DNA from: Kamptonema formosum PCC 6407
GTDB taxonomy: Bacteria > Cyanobacteriota > Cyanobacteriia > Cyanobacteriales > Microcoleaceae
Reading direction: 5' to 3'
DNA: 64,000 nucleotides
Assembly: GCF_000332155.1 (NCBI RefSeq)
Contig: NZ_KB235898.1
Location: forward strand, 853,499 to 917,498
The notes under the pieces are model-generated. The model was not told the origin of the DNA. It made no database searches and saw nothing but the letters and a program-made list of their open reading frames with translations. Positions 11,734 through 23,231 of this stretch are shown one piece after another (positions within the stretch are counted from its first letter, which is position 1; every line of letters starts with the position of its first letter). Position numbers and translations under genes: made by a program.

Positions 11734-14109
11734 TCAGCATCTTGAATCTCTAAACCTAATTTCAGAAATAGGTAGCAAGAGAGTATTTTCAATTTCTTGA
11801 CGAACTTCAGGAGAGACAACACAATTAGTCTTAAACAAACTATTGGCTAACAGTTCTGTTGCATTGTAATACTTCTTAAGTAATTCCCTTTGCTTCTGTG
11901 TAAACTGACCTTGCCAATCGTGGCCAATCCCTCGATATTCAATCATTATTTGTCTTAATTTTTCAGCTAAATTTTTGCGTTTTTGCGAATTTAACCAAGC
12001 CGGATTGGTTTCATCTAAATTTTCAGGGAATTGAGTCTGAAGTTGTTCTAATGCTTGTTTTAAGGCTTGATTTCCTTGGCGAGGATCGCCAGCTTTTTCA
12101 ATAGCAATACTGAGCCTCGCTTTGACATCTTTCCTGCGTTCGGCAGATTGCCATAAATGAAAGAGATCGCGTACTGGAGTATAATCCATTGCTGGTGGTA
12201 TATCCACTTCAAAAAGAGGCTCAATAACACGATCTAGACTAATATTAACCCCCTGACCGAAATCTTGGTGAAGGTTTTGTTCATACAACAATGTACCCAG
12301 TATACTGCTTAATGCACTATCAATAGATAAATCATAGTCAAGCGATTTATCTATTGCACAAATATAACCGCCATAATTCTCAATTATCCCATCTAAGTAG
12401 AAAGCACGAATACCCGCAGGCTTGTACTTAGTCTTGACAGAGCAAGACTTTTGATAGAGACAGTTAAACATCTCTTGTAATATATTTTCAGGCTCAACTA
12501 AAAAATCAACTTTTTGTTTCATTATTTGCAACAGACAACTGGCATCAGTTAGTAGATCTACAACCAACAAGAAAACTTCTCGCCATTGACGTTTTGTTAG
12601 ATGATTTGCTAACTCATTTAGAACCGGATCGTCTATAGATTTATAATTGCAGTTAGTAACGATCGCTTGGGCAGTCAAATACTCATGGAAAGTTAAGTGA
12701 GAAAATGACCAAAAGCTTTGAGCTCGCTCAACCAGCAGCCCATATTCTGCAATGGACTTTAGCACCTTGTTACTCTCTACTCTCAAAGCCTCTAGATCGC
12801 TTTTAGCTTCGGGCAAATTACGGATAAAATCACTAATCCATGATTCCAGGTTTCTCTCCCGAAAAAAACGTTCATCTTTTTCAAATGTCTCTTTGGCAAT
12901 TTCTGCCAATAACTCTTGAATTCGACGATAATTTAAACCACTATAAACTCGTTCTCTCTGAAGATTGTGCTGCTTACTATTCCACTTAAATAATAATAAC
13001 TCAATTCCTTGTTTGTAGAGATCAGCACGACTCTCCATAAATTGACCAGAATCTTCAAATACTAGACAAAGTAGGGTCAACAACAGGGGAGAAGTAGCTA
13101 ATTGTTGCATTCTAGGATTAGCTTGGAGATGTGTGATAAAGTCTGTGGCTGACTTGCGAGTTTCGTGGGAGTTAAACCACTTACTGGCAAAATCTTGAAT
13201 TTGGGGTAACTTAAAATCAGCTACCTCCACCTCAGTAAAAGATGGAAAACTGTATTCCCGTGCAGCAATACGACAAGTCAGAACAAAATAGTTGTCGATA
13301 AATTTCTCCGTAAACTGTTGGACACATCGAACAACTCGCTGACTATCTACCTCTTTCACCTCATCTAGCCCATCCAACAATACCAATACCCGTCCCTTTT
13401 TTAATAACTGTTGTGCCGTCTCTGGAGGAATGTCTTGGGATTGCCAATGCTGAATAATATAGTCTTCCAAAGAAGGTTGATTAGGTGCGGCTGCAAAGTC
13501 TGAAAGACGCACAAAAACTGATACATAATCCGGCAAAAATTGCCGATGAAGATTGAGAATGGCAACGCGACACAAAAACGTTGTTTTCCCAGAACCAGGT
13601 TTGCCCAAAACCACCAACCAAGAAAACCTTTCCAGTGCTTCCAAACCCAAAAGCCCTGCTTCTTGAATTCGCCCAAATCCAAACCGTTCAAAGTCTTGCT
13701 GGTGAGCTTGTTCGATTAATTCTTCCTGCGTTAGTCGCAAATTCCGAGTCAATCTCTCTAAAACATTGACTTCGACAAATACATCATCTAAGCGGATTGG
13801 GTAACTCATGTCCAAGCACTTGATTGTGCCGTGATGAAGGTTCAAATACTTGCCGTACTTCTCCCGTACCTCTTGTATGAGCGGGTCATCGCCACAGTCC
13901 ACCACATTTCGCCAGTTAATACCTACGGCGCTACACGCTTGACTTAAAATATTCTCACCTACGTCTTTTGGGCCGTTTACTTTTCCTAAAATACGTTTAA
14001 TAGTAGCAAGAGAGCAGTAACTTTCCTGTGCCCATCTCTCTTGAGTCCATCCCTTACCTTTATAGGCTTTTTCGAGTAATTCCCGTCCTATTTTAGATGT
14101 AACTGGCAT
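11734..14109 (-). CDS. NACHT-domain NTPase with N-terminal helix-turn-helix (bacterial STAND/NLR-like)
   Basis: 791 residues from ATG 14109, which has AGGAGAGG upstream; a longer frame back to 14193 lacks such a site. Residues 1-65 form a helix-turn-helix-like module (WTQERWAQESYCSLATIKRI). A linker leads to the NACHT NTPase with Walker A GKPGSGKTT (169-177) and Walker B VLVLLDGLDE (241-250). The winged-helix region follows (HLTFHEYLTAQAIV), then an all-helical C-terminal region without clear LRR or TPR repeats. Bacterial NACHT proteins are known anti-phage sensors; others are regulators. The N-terminal domain suggests DNA binding or a signalling adaptor. It stands alone, divergent from a 52-residue gene. 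Confidence 0.88.
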   Translation of the reverse strand: MPVTSKIGRELLEKAYKGKGWTQERWAQESYCSLATIKRILGKVNGPKDVGENILSQACSAVGINWRNVVDCGDDPLIQEVREKYGKYLNLHHGTIKCLDMSYPIRLDDVFVEVNVLERLTRNLRLTQEELIEQAHQQDFERFGFGRIQEAGLLGLEALERFSWLVVLGKPGSGKTTFLCRVAILNLHRQFLPDYVSVFVRLSDFAAAPNQPSLEDYIIQHWQSQDIPPETAQQLLKKGRVLVLLDGLDEVKEVDSQRVVRCVQQFTEKFIDNYFVLTCRIAAREYSFPSFTEVEVADFKLPQIQDFASKWFNSHETRKSATDFITHLQANPRMQQLATSPLLLTLLCLVFEDSGQFMESRADLYKQGIELLLFKWNSKQHNLQRERVYSGLNYRRIQELLAEIAKETFEKDERFFRERNLESWISDFIRNLPEAKSDLEALRVESNKVLKSIAEYGLLVERAQSFWSFSHLTFHEYLTAQAIVTNCNYKSIDDPVLNELANHLTKRQWREVFLLVVDLLTDASCLLQIMKQKVDFLVEPENILQEMFNCLYQKSCSVKTKYKPAGIRAFYLDGIIENYGGYICAIDKSLDYDLSIDSALSSILGTLLYEQNLHQDFGQGVNISLDRVIEPLFEVDIPPAMDYTPVRDLFHLWQSAERRKDVKARLSIAIEKAGDPRQGNQALKQALEQLQTQFPENLDETNPAWLNSQKRKNLAEKLRQIMIEYRGIGHDWQGQFTQKQRELLKKYYNATELLANSLFKTNCVVSPEVRQEIENTLLLPISEIRFRDSRC

Positions 14110-14376
14110 AAGCTGACCTCTCCTGATTAAAAAGTTTGACCTTGCCAGAATGATAGCACGGCTTAAATTACTAAATCCATCAATCATCCACAAAGAACCA
14201 CTATTGAGCTGAAACTGAACTTATTTTTGATCTTTGATCCAAAATGAACTAATTTGATCTATTTTTTCGTAAAAAGCTGAACTATACAAAGCCAAATAAC
14301 TAAGTTATTGTGAATTCATGGATAACTTGAAAAAGTTAATCCGTCATAAATATCTATTCTGATCGAGGAGAAAACC

Positions 14377-14535
14377 ATGACAACCAATTCTCGTGAATAC
14401 ACCAACATCTACGGAGATAAAGTCCGCGAGTACAAACAAAATGGTCAAATTGTAGGTCGGGGAACTGGAAAAACCTATGATTCTGCAAAGGCTGCGGCTG
14501 ATGCTGATGTTCAGATACGCAAAAATAAGAAATAG
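14377..14535 (+). CDS. Small hypothetical protein, 52 residues
   Basis: ATG 14377 follows GAGGAG at 14364-14369, a good ribosome-binding site. The product starts MTTNSREYTNIYGDKVREYK and has a charged Lys-rich end (IRKNKK). The body (YGDKVREYKQNGQIVGRGTG) looks like a beta-hairpin DUF2188-type fold, but I cannot assign a family. It is divergent from the NACHT gene with a shared 267-bp AT-rich spacer and is followed by a hairpin. Confidence 0.7.
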   Translation: MTTNSREYTNIYGDKVREYKQNGQIVGRGTGKTYDSAKAAADADVQIRKNKK

Positions 14536-14576
14536 AACTCTAGTCACTTTACTGAAGGGGTTTTAGTGATTTGGTT

Positions 14577-14612
14577 GGGGCAACAATTTCCAAAAGTTGC
14601 CCTTTCCATTTT
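14577..14612 (+). terminator. Probable terminator after the 52-residue gene
   Basis: Stem GGGCAAC / GTTGCCC (14578-14584 with 14596-14602), loop of 11, followed by a T-rich stretch. Confidence 0.55.
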
Positions 14613-14702
14613 TTCTTTAGGCATTTTATTTTACATCTTGAGAATTGTTTTTTAACCTTATCAAGAATCGTCATGTCAAAAAATCAAACGTAAGAGGTCA
14701 CT

Positions 14703-15041
14703 ATGTCTCAAGTTCTATGGGTCGCGATAATTACCCAAATTATATTTCTATTCGGCGAGATTCCTTTCGCGGGCTATCTGAAAAGTATTGGATTTAGCAC
14801 AGCTAGTTTATCCCATTTTTCTTTCTGGCTTTTTACTGTAACTCGATTTATAGGTATTAGCGGTCAAATCTACCTTTGGAGTTCCACCGAAATTGGTCGA
14901 GTTGCAGCTATTATGGGCAGTCTTGGTATAATTCTCAATAATCTATTTGGTGTGTATTTGCTACACCAGAAAGCTCTATCAATGCCCGGTTATATGGGCA
15001 TTGTATTGGCAGTAATCAGCATTATTCTCCTGACAAAGTAA
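14703..15041 (+). CDS. Small integral membrane protein, 112 residues
   Basis: Four hydrophobic segments span almost the whole length (about residues 5-25, 38-58, 65-85, 92-111), the architecture of small DMT/EamA-like or SMR-like proteins. The segment GIILNNLFGVYLLHQ is reminiscent of DMT halves, but the SMR Glu is not evident. AAGAGG precedes the ATG. The function is unknown. Confidence 0.7.
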   Translation: MSQVLWVAIITQIIFLFGEIPFAGYLKSIGFSTASLSHFSFWLFTVTRFIGISGQIYLWSSTEIGRVAAIMGSLGIILNNLFGVYLLHQKALSMPGYMGIVLAVISIILLTK

Positions 15042-15123
15042 ACGACTAAAAAGAAGTCCGCCGACGCGGACTAAAGAGAATAACGTAATTTTAACCCCAT
15101 CCTAGAATGTTTTTAACACTCTA

Positions 15124-16305
15124 CTACCCCGGAATCAGCCAAATCAACTGTTTTGATACAAGCGATCGCACTCCCTCCACTTCTAAATCCACATCCGCCA
15201 AAATTTCCCCTACGCTTCGGCTTCCCTCGCAAGCTTGCAAAAACTCAAATTCTACTGTTGACAAATCAACCATTTCATAGTTATAGTCCAAAACTTTCTC
15301 ACTCGGCCAGCCGAACATACAGGCACTACGTTCAGGAATCGCCCCTAGTAAAATGCGATCGTCTGACCAATCAGCCTTTGGTAAGGGCGATCGCCCCAAG
15401 AAAAACTCGTAATGGCTTAGTTCCGGGTCTAAGAGCTCAATTAGCCGATAACGATCGCGTTCTGTCAAATCTTGCGCCCTTTCCAGCAACCCTGATTCTT
15501 TCCCTAACAGCCTTTCTAACTGCCAGTACCCCGGATTCGAGAAACCCAGAAACTCTAAGCCAGACGCATCAATTAATTCAAACAGCGTCTCAATGTTGTA
15601 GTCAATTTCCTGCGGGTGGACGTACATATCCGCAAAGCACTCGTCCCGCTGATTTTCCATCGCCCAACGTTGCTTTTCATACTTGACAAGACGGTTATTT
15701 TCTGGTAAAGATGCAAACAATTGACGACCGACTTTAACACCATCGCGGTAATCTCCACGTCGATCGCCTTGAAGCAGAGCGATCGCCTTTTGCATCAATT
15801 GAATTTCCCAGCGACCCAACTCCGAATACACAAAAATGTGCATTAGGCCACCATTTCTTAACTTAGGGGCCAAAGCTTGAATGCCCCGGATCGGATCGGG
15901 TAAATGGTGGAGCACTCCCACGCAATTAATCAAATCAAACTCGCCCTCTAACTGTCCAGCATCGTAGAGGCTAAGGTGATGAAACGCTACCCGTTCCGCA
16001 CCAGAGCGGCGACAGCGCTCTTTCGCCACCTCCAAAGTACCGCTGCTGAGGTCAATTCCCACCACAGACGCTTCCGGGTTGAGATGAACTAAATATTCTG
16101 TACTGACCCCACTGCCACATCCAGCATCTAAAATACGAATATCTTGTTTGTCAGGTTTCTGACCCGTGCAAAAGCTATAGGCAGCAGGCCAAAACCAACG
16201 CCAATTGTACCCAGGTGGCGGTTCGTCCAATAAAGGCTCTGGTGGGAAGGGGTAAGTATCGTAAAGCCGCCCAACGGCAGCACTAACATCTGGTGTTGTT
16301 TCCAT
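15124..16305 (-). CDS. Class I SAM-dependent methyltransferase with C-terminal helical domain
   Basis: 393 residues. The SAM-binding motif I is ILDAGCGSGVSTEYL near residues 57-71, the acidic motif II is VVGIDLSSGTLEVAKE, and motif post-I/IV is DLINCVGVLHHLPDP. The N-terminus VGRLYDTYPFPPEPLL is shared by a group of cyanobacterial methyltransferases. The C-terminal part (EFLQACEGSRSVGEIL) resembles a small winged-helix PqqD-like module. The substrate is unknown, and no cysteine pattern of ArsM is seen. Confidence 0.85.
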   Translation of the reverse strand: METTPDVSAAVGRLYDTYPFPPEPLLDEPPPGYNWRWFWPAAYSFCTGQKPDKQDIRILDAGCGSGVSTEYLVHLNPEASVVGIDLSSGTLEVAKERCRRSGAERVAFHHLSLYDAGQLEGEFDLINCVGVLHHLPDPIRGIQALAPKLRNGGLMHIFVYSELGRWEIQLMQKAIALLQGDRRGDYRDGVKVGRQLFASLPENNRLVKYEKQRWAMENQRDECFADMYVHPQEIDYNIETLFELIDASGLEFLGFSNPGYWQLERLLGKESGLLERAQDLTERDRYRLIELLDPELSHYEFFLGRSPLPKADWSDDRILLGAIPERSACMFGWPSEKVLDYNYEMVDLSTVEFEFLQACEGSRSVGEILADVDLEVEGVRSLVSKQLIWLIPG

Positions 16306-16325
16306 AAAGCATTAGAGAATGTGGA

Positions 16326-16406
16326 GTGGGGGAGCGGGGGAGCAGGGGAGCGGGGGAGAAGCCCCAGTTAACAGTTAACCGTTAACAGTTAACCGTTAAC
16401 CGTTAA
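16326..16406. repeat. Octamer GGGAGCGG-type and TTAACNG heptamer repeats upstream of apcE
   Basis: About four octamers (16326-16358) followed by five to six TTAACNG heptamers (16367-16406). The remaining 16407-16660 forms a long apcE upstream region with no gene, expected to hold the apcE promoter and leader. Confidence 0.9.
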
Positions 16407-16642
16407 TAAAACTTATCATTATTTCTCAGATATGCCCTGTTAAATCTATAAAATAAGTGTCGGCAGGCTTTTTAAGAAATTAGGGAGATGATCCCGAAAC
16501 ATTTTAATCTGAGAAATAAGTGATTAGGCTAAAACCTCAAGCAAGGGGACAGAAAAAAGTAAAAGGCAAAAATACCTACTTTGACCTTCAACCTTCTTGA
16601 ACCAGAAAATTAGTCTGGGCAAAAACTGTAACCACTCTCTAA

Positions 16643-19405
<2,763 letters not shown>

Positions 19406-19456
19406 GGCGATTTAAGGTTTTAGATAGGATTCAATTTAGAATCTTAAATTGGGTGA

Positions 19457-19486
19457 GGGCAGGTAATTTTACCTGCCCTTTTTTAT
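19457..19486 (+). terminator. Rho-independent terminator of apcE
   Basis: Perfect stem GGGCAGGTAA / TTACCTGCCC at 19457-19478 followed by a T run. It closes the apcE transcript about 52 bp after the stop. Confidence 0.92.
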
Positions 19487-19545
19487 TATTTTTTAAACAT
19501 ATTTAATGTCAAGCAGTACATGAGTCGGATCGACCCCGATCCTTT

Positions 19546-19710
19546 TTAATTTCGGCTATCCGCACTCAAATCAGCCGCCCGATCCGAGAACATTGCCGCT
19601 ACTCCTCCGTCATCTATCTTAAGGAAGGCGCGATCGGCTTCTACTTCGGCTTCTACTTTTAAACCGCTTAGTGATGCCAGTGTTACCTTAAGAGTAATAT
19701 CAAAGTCCTC
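19546..19710 (-). pseudogene. Possible coding remnant (no start codon)
   Basis: A 55-codon minus-strand frame bounded by stops has protein-like composition (for example VEAEVEADRAFLKIDDGG) but no ATG, GTG or TTG at a useful place. I do not recognise the family. It lies between apcE and the TnpB element and may be a leftover of the disrupted locus. Confidence 0.3.
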
Positions 19711-19754
19711 TCAATTAAACATTGAACATGGTAAGGGGTAACAACTGTTGACAA

Positions 19755-21061
19755 AAATCTACCTAAATCCGCTCAAATCTACCTAAAAACTGCTCTATGA
19801 TGACTAAATGAGGAGAAATACCCAACTGTAATTTAGATTATGTACGCCATCAAACTCGAACTCAAACTGAATAATAAGGAACGTACCTTGATGGCGCGAC
19901 ATTCTGGTTATGCTAGATTTTGCTACAACTACGCATTGAATCTTTACCAAGAAGTGAAAAGTCTCCCAGGTGGTAGCAGTAAAAAAGTGGCGGCAATCGA
20001 AAGAATTTTCACCAATCATGTCAAGAAAATGCCGGAATATCAATGGACTAACACCCTATCTTCTAGGGTTTATAAAATGACATTCCGGCATTTTAGTGAG
20101 GCTTTGTCTCGTTTCTTTAAAGGATTAGGAGAGTTCCCTAAATTCAAAAGGAAAAAAGATGGTGATTCGTTCACCGTAGATGCTGCTGATTGGAATCACT
20201 CGGTTTTATTGGCAGCTAACAAATCAATTAAAATTCCTACCCTGGGAAAATTTCGACTTAAAGAATCCATCCCATTCCCTTGCGTAGCGCAGACATTTAC
20301 TATTTCTCGCACGGCGGATAAATGGTATGTATCCTTTGCTATTAAAGCCGAAAAAATCCCACCAATGTTTCATCCCGTTACTGAACCAGTGGGAATTGAC
20401 TTAGGAGTATCAACATTCGCTACTATTTCTGATGGTAATTCTTACGAGTCTCCCCGTCCACTCACTCAAGCGAAAACCAAGCTGAGTAAGGCACAGTGGA
20501 GAAATCGAAAGAAACAATTAGGCAATAGGAAATTAGGCGTGAGAGCGTCTAAAAATGCTATTATACACTATCGTAGAATCGCTAAGATTCACGCGAAAAC
20601 TGCCAATGTGCGCCGCGATTTCTTACAGAAAACTACGACCGAAATTAGTCAAAAATATGCTCACATTCGCATCGAAGATTTGAACGTGAGTGGGATGATT
20701 GCTAATCATAAGTTAGCGGCGGCTATTTCCGATTGTGGTTTCTATGAATTTCGCCGTCAGTTGACGTATAAAACCGAAATGTATGGCACGAAGGTTGAGC
20801 TAGTAGATAGATGGTTTCCTTCTTCTAAAACCTGCTCAAATTGTGGTCATGTTCAGTCAATGCCATTAAAGGAACGAGTGTTTAATTGCGGCGGCTGCAA
20901 TTTGTTAATTAATCGAGATTTAAACGCGGCAATTAATTTATCTCGTTGTTCAGAAAAAGTAAGACTAGCTCAGTCTGAAGTTACGCCTGTGGACAAGAAG
21001 GAGTCGACTCCCTTGGTAGAAGCAGGAAGTGAACATCAAATCTGCCGTAGGTAGATTTGAG
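19755..21061 (+). mobile_element. IS200/IS605-family solo tnpB element (IS1341-like)
   Basis: The tnpB gene is enclosed by related ends. Two direct copies of AAATCTACCTAAA lie upstream (19755-19767, 19775-19787). The left segment CTCAAATCTACCTA (19772-19785) is exactly inverted at 21048-21061. The 3' end forms a hairpin AAATCTGCC/GGTAGATTT (21038-21058) overlapping the tnpB stop. There is no tnpA Y1 transposase, so the element is probably non-autonomous. The exact ends are my estimate. Confidence 0.7.
19840..21054 (+). CDS. tnpB: TnpB, RNA-guided endonuclease of IS200/IS605 elements
   Basis: 404 residues, full length. The RuvC triad is intact: Asp187 in GIDLGVSTFA, Glu279 in IRIEDLNVSGM and Asp360 in INRDLNAAINL. 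A CxxC...CxxC zinc finger (CSNCGH, NCGGC) lies between the last two, and the N-terminal WED/REC-like region begins MYAIKLELKLNNKERTLM. TnpB uses an omega RNA from the element's 3' end to cleave DNA and help keep the element. The AGGAG at 19811 is too far from ATG 19840 to serve it well. The final 40 codons would overlap the guide RNA scaffold. Confidence 0.95.
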   Translation: MYAIKLELKLNNKERTLMARHSGYARFCYNYALNLYQEVKSLPGGSSKKVAAIERIFTNHVKKMPEYQWTNTLSSRVYKMTFRHFSEALSRFFKGLGEFPKFKRKKDGDSFTVDAADWNHSVLLAANKSIKIPTLGKFRLKESIPFPCVAQTFTISRTADKWYVSFAIKAEKIPPMFHPVTEPVGIDLGVSTFATISDGNSYESPRPLTQAKTKLSKAQWRNRKKQLGNRKLGVRASKNAIIHYRRIAKIHAKTANVRRDFLQKTTTEISQKYAHIRIEDLNVSGMIANHKLAAAISDCGFYEFRRQLTYKTEMYGTKVELVDRWFPSSKTCSNCGHVQSMPLKERVFNCGGCNLLINRDLNAAINLSRCSEKVRLAQSEVTPVDKKESTPLVEAGSEHQICRR

Positions 21062-21432
21062 TAGGTTTCATGGAGCGGTAAGGACACACTATTGCTTTAT
21101 CTCTACCGATTTGATGTGCAATCAAAGGGATTTGAGAGAATATCTCGCTCTGTCATACTTTGCTAATGCCTAGATAATTTTTGAGGGGTATAACCCCACA
21201 TCCTCTAGCTAATATTTTGTGATAAATAATTGACGGTCAGAAAACACTTTCAGGGTGGCTAAGAATAGTTCATAGTAGAGGCGTGAATGCCAACAAGCTG
21301 AGTTTTAGGGTGCAAATTAAGATTGTAGATCGAGTGAGCGATCCGAGCATCAATTTCTAGATCTTTTCTGTTTAGTACAATAAGTGAACGAATAAAGTAT
21401 CAGAGCATAATCTTTTATCTGAGTTAACAGGA
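21055..21432. other. Spacer between tnpB and the P-loop ATPase
   Basis: 378 bp without a credible gene. It starts with the end of the TnpB hairpin and contains a short perfect hairpin GGGGTATAACCCC at about 21185-21197. The element's omega RNA probably ends within the first few tens of bases. Confidence 0.5.
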
Positions 21433-22785
21433 ATGGAATTAGATTTAGATAGATTTTATAGCGCGTGCAACCCCAGCTATACCCTGCAAGTGGCGAAAGC
21501 CGAGGATCGACAATATTACATCGATTTCTCCTCTGTACGCGGCGGCAAAATAATTGAGGAATTGGAGAGAACAATCGTCCGCCTCTCTCCCAACGAGGCA
21601 ACTTGCCAACTATTTACTGGACACATAGGCTCTGGTAAATCCACTGAATTGCTGCGATTACACGCAGAATTAGAACAGCAGGGATTTCACGTAGTCTACT
21701 TTGAGTCTAGCAAAGACTTAGACATGGCGGATGTCGATATCACCGACATTTTATTGAGCGTTGCTCGTCAGGTCAGCGAAAGCCTTGAAAAGAGAAAAAT
21801 TAAACTGCAAGCCACTGGTTTTAAAGCTTTACTCAGAGGCGTAGCAGACGTTTTTCAAACTCAGATAGATGTAAAAGCGGAAGCTAACTTACCCGGAGTT
21901 GGTCAAATGACTGCGGGTACTGATGGCGAATTTTCTCTAGCATTGGGAATTGGCAAAATTACTGCCAAAGCTAAAGATGCTCCCAATCTTCGCTCTGAGT
22001 TGAGGCAATATCTAGAACCGCGAACTAATGTAATTTTAGAAGCTCTTAATAAGGAGCTACTAGAACCGGCTGCCAAGCAACTCAAAGAGCAAGGAAAAAA
22101 AGGACTTGTTGTCATTATCGATAATCTCGATCGCATACATGGGTCTCCAAAACCGAGCGGACGACTTCAGCCCGAATATCTGTTTGTAGACCGGGGCGAA
22201 CAGTTAAAAAGATTGAATTGTCACGTAGTTTATACAATTCCCTTGGGGTTAATTTTCTCTAATGATTTGTTGCAGTTAACAAATCGATTCGGAGTAGATC
22301 CAAAGGTATTGCCAATGGTGCCGGTGCAGTTACGGGATGGTAGCCTATGCGAAGAGGGTATCGAATTGCTACGGCAAATGGTACTAGCTCGTGCTTTTCC
22401 TACTGTGGAATCTCAGCAGCGTTCGGCTTTAATTCCCAAGGTTTTTGAGAGTCCTGAAACTCTAGATAGACTGTGCCGTGTTAGTGGGGGTCACGTTCGC
22501 AATTTGCTTCAGTTGCTCTACAGTTGTCTTCAGAGAGAAGAGCCGCCGATCTCGCGGAGGACTTTAGAAAATGTCATTATTCAGCGGCGGCATCAGTTAA
22601 CTTTAGCAATTGAGGCTGATGAGTGGGAATTGCTGCGGCAAGTAGCGGCTATCAAAATCGTGACTGGTGAAACAAAATACCAAACTCTATTACGCAGTCT
22701 TTGGGTGTTTGAATACCGTTATGGGGAGGATTATTGGTTTGAGATTAACCCCATTTTGGCTGATGCGAAAGAATTTAAAGTTTAG
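21433..22785 (+). CDS. P-loop ATPase of unknown role (AAA/KAP-like)
   Basis: 450 residues. Walker A is GHIGSGKST (63-71) and Walker B is GLVVIIDNLDRI (about 225-236). A sensor-like segment HVVYTIPLGLIFS follows, and the C-terminal region is helical with HVRNLLQLL. The pattern fits STAND/KAP-type ATPases common in filamentous cyanobacteria, which are often encoded next to effector genes. No partner follows here; a repeat array and aroE do. ATG 21433 follows ACAGGA. Confidence 0.75.
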   Translation: MELDLDRFYSACNPSYTLQVAKAEDRQYYIDFSSVRGGKIIEELERTIVRLSPNEATCQLFTGHIGSGKSTELLRLHAELEQQGFHVVYFESSKDLDMADVDITDILLSVARQVSESLEKRKIKLQATGFKALLRGVADVFQTQIDVKAEANLPGVGQMTAGTDGEFSLALGIGKITAKAKDAPNLRSELRQYLEPRTNVILEALNKELLEPAAKQLKEQGKKGLVVIIDNLDRIHGSPKPSGRLQPEYLFVDRGEQLKRLNCHVVYTIPLGLIFSNDLLQLTNRFGVDPKVLPMVPVQLRDGSLCEEGIELLRQMVLARAFPTVESQQRSALIPKVFESPETLDRLCRVSGGHVRNLLQLLYSCLQREEPPISRRTLENVIIQRRHQLTLAIEADEWELLRQVAAIKIVTGETKYQTLLRSLWVFEYRYGEDYWFEINPILADAKEFKV

Positions 22786-22922
22786 GGTAATGGGTAATGG
22801 GTAATAGGTAATTGGTAATAGCTAATAGGTAATTGGTAATAGCTAATAGGTAATGGCTATTACCCATCTCCCCCCATCTCCCCCAGTCAAGAGTTCCCAA
22901 TTTTTCCCTAGTCCCTAGCCCC
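22786..22922. repeat. GGTAATT-type heptamers and CCCATCTCC/CCCTAG repeats
   Basis: GGTAATG/GGTAATT/GCTAATA units (22786-22866), then CCCATCT-type C-rich repeats and CCCTAG units to 22922. They start right after the ATPase stop. Spacer 22923-23231 holds only the hairpin at 23005 and the aroE upstream region. Confidence 0.85.
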
Positions 22923-23004
22923 TTCTAATTTTGGGCAGCAACGAAGTATTAACGATGCTACTGGATTTCATATCACTTAATTCTTTCATTTACCCTTGAA
23001 TCGA

Positions 23005-23030
23005 TTGCAGCGGACTATTGTCCGCTGCAA
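23005..23030. repeat. Perfect 11-bp hairpin
   Basis: TTGCAGCGGAC, a 4-base loop, then GTCCGCTGCAA. No T-run follows on either strand, so it is not a canonical terminator. It lies midway in the spacer upstream of aroE. Confidence 0.7.
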
Positions 23031-23231
23031 GTTCCCTAATTACTTTTGACAGCATTTAGTTAGAACAATATACTTACTATATTATGATGAACGAGATCCA
23101 TAAGTCAATAGGTTTACAAAAGTTTTTATAAAAAATCTGGTTAAATTTAGACTCTAAAAACTTGTACAATGACCTGCAAGAAGTAATAGTTATTTTCCGG
23201 CACTTCTCCCGATGTATTTTTGCTGAAAAAA

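Noticed and set aside
15124-16305. ArsM-type arsenite methyltransferase feeding the TIGR04282/04283 genes
   Set aside because: The protein lacks the conserved ArsM cysteine pattern and lies 16 kb away.
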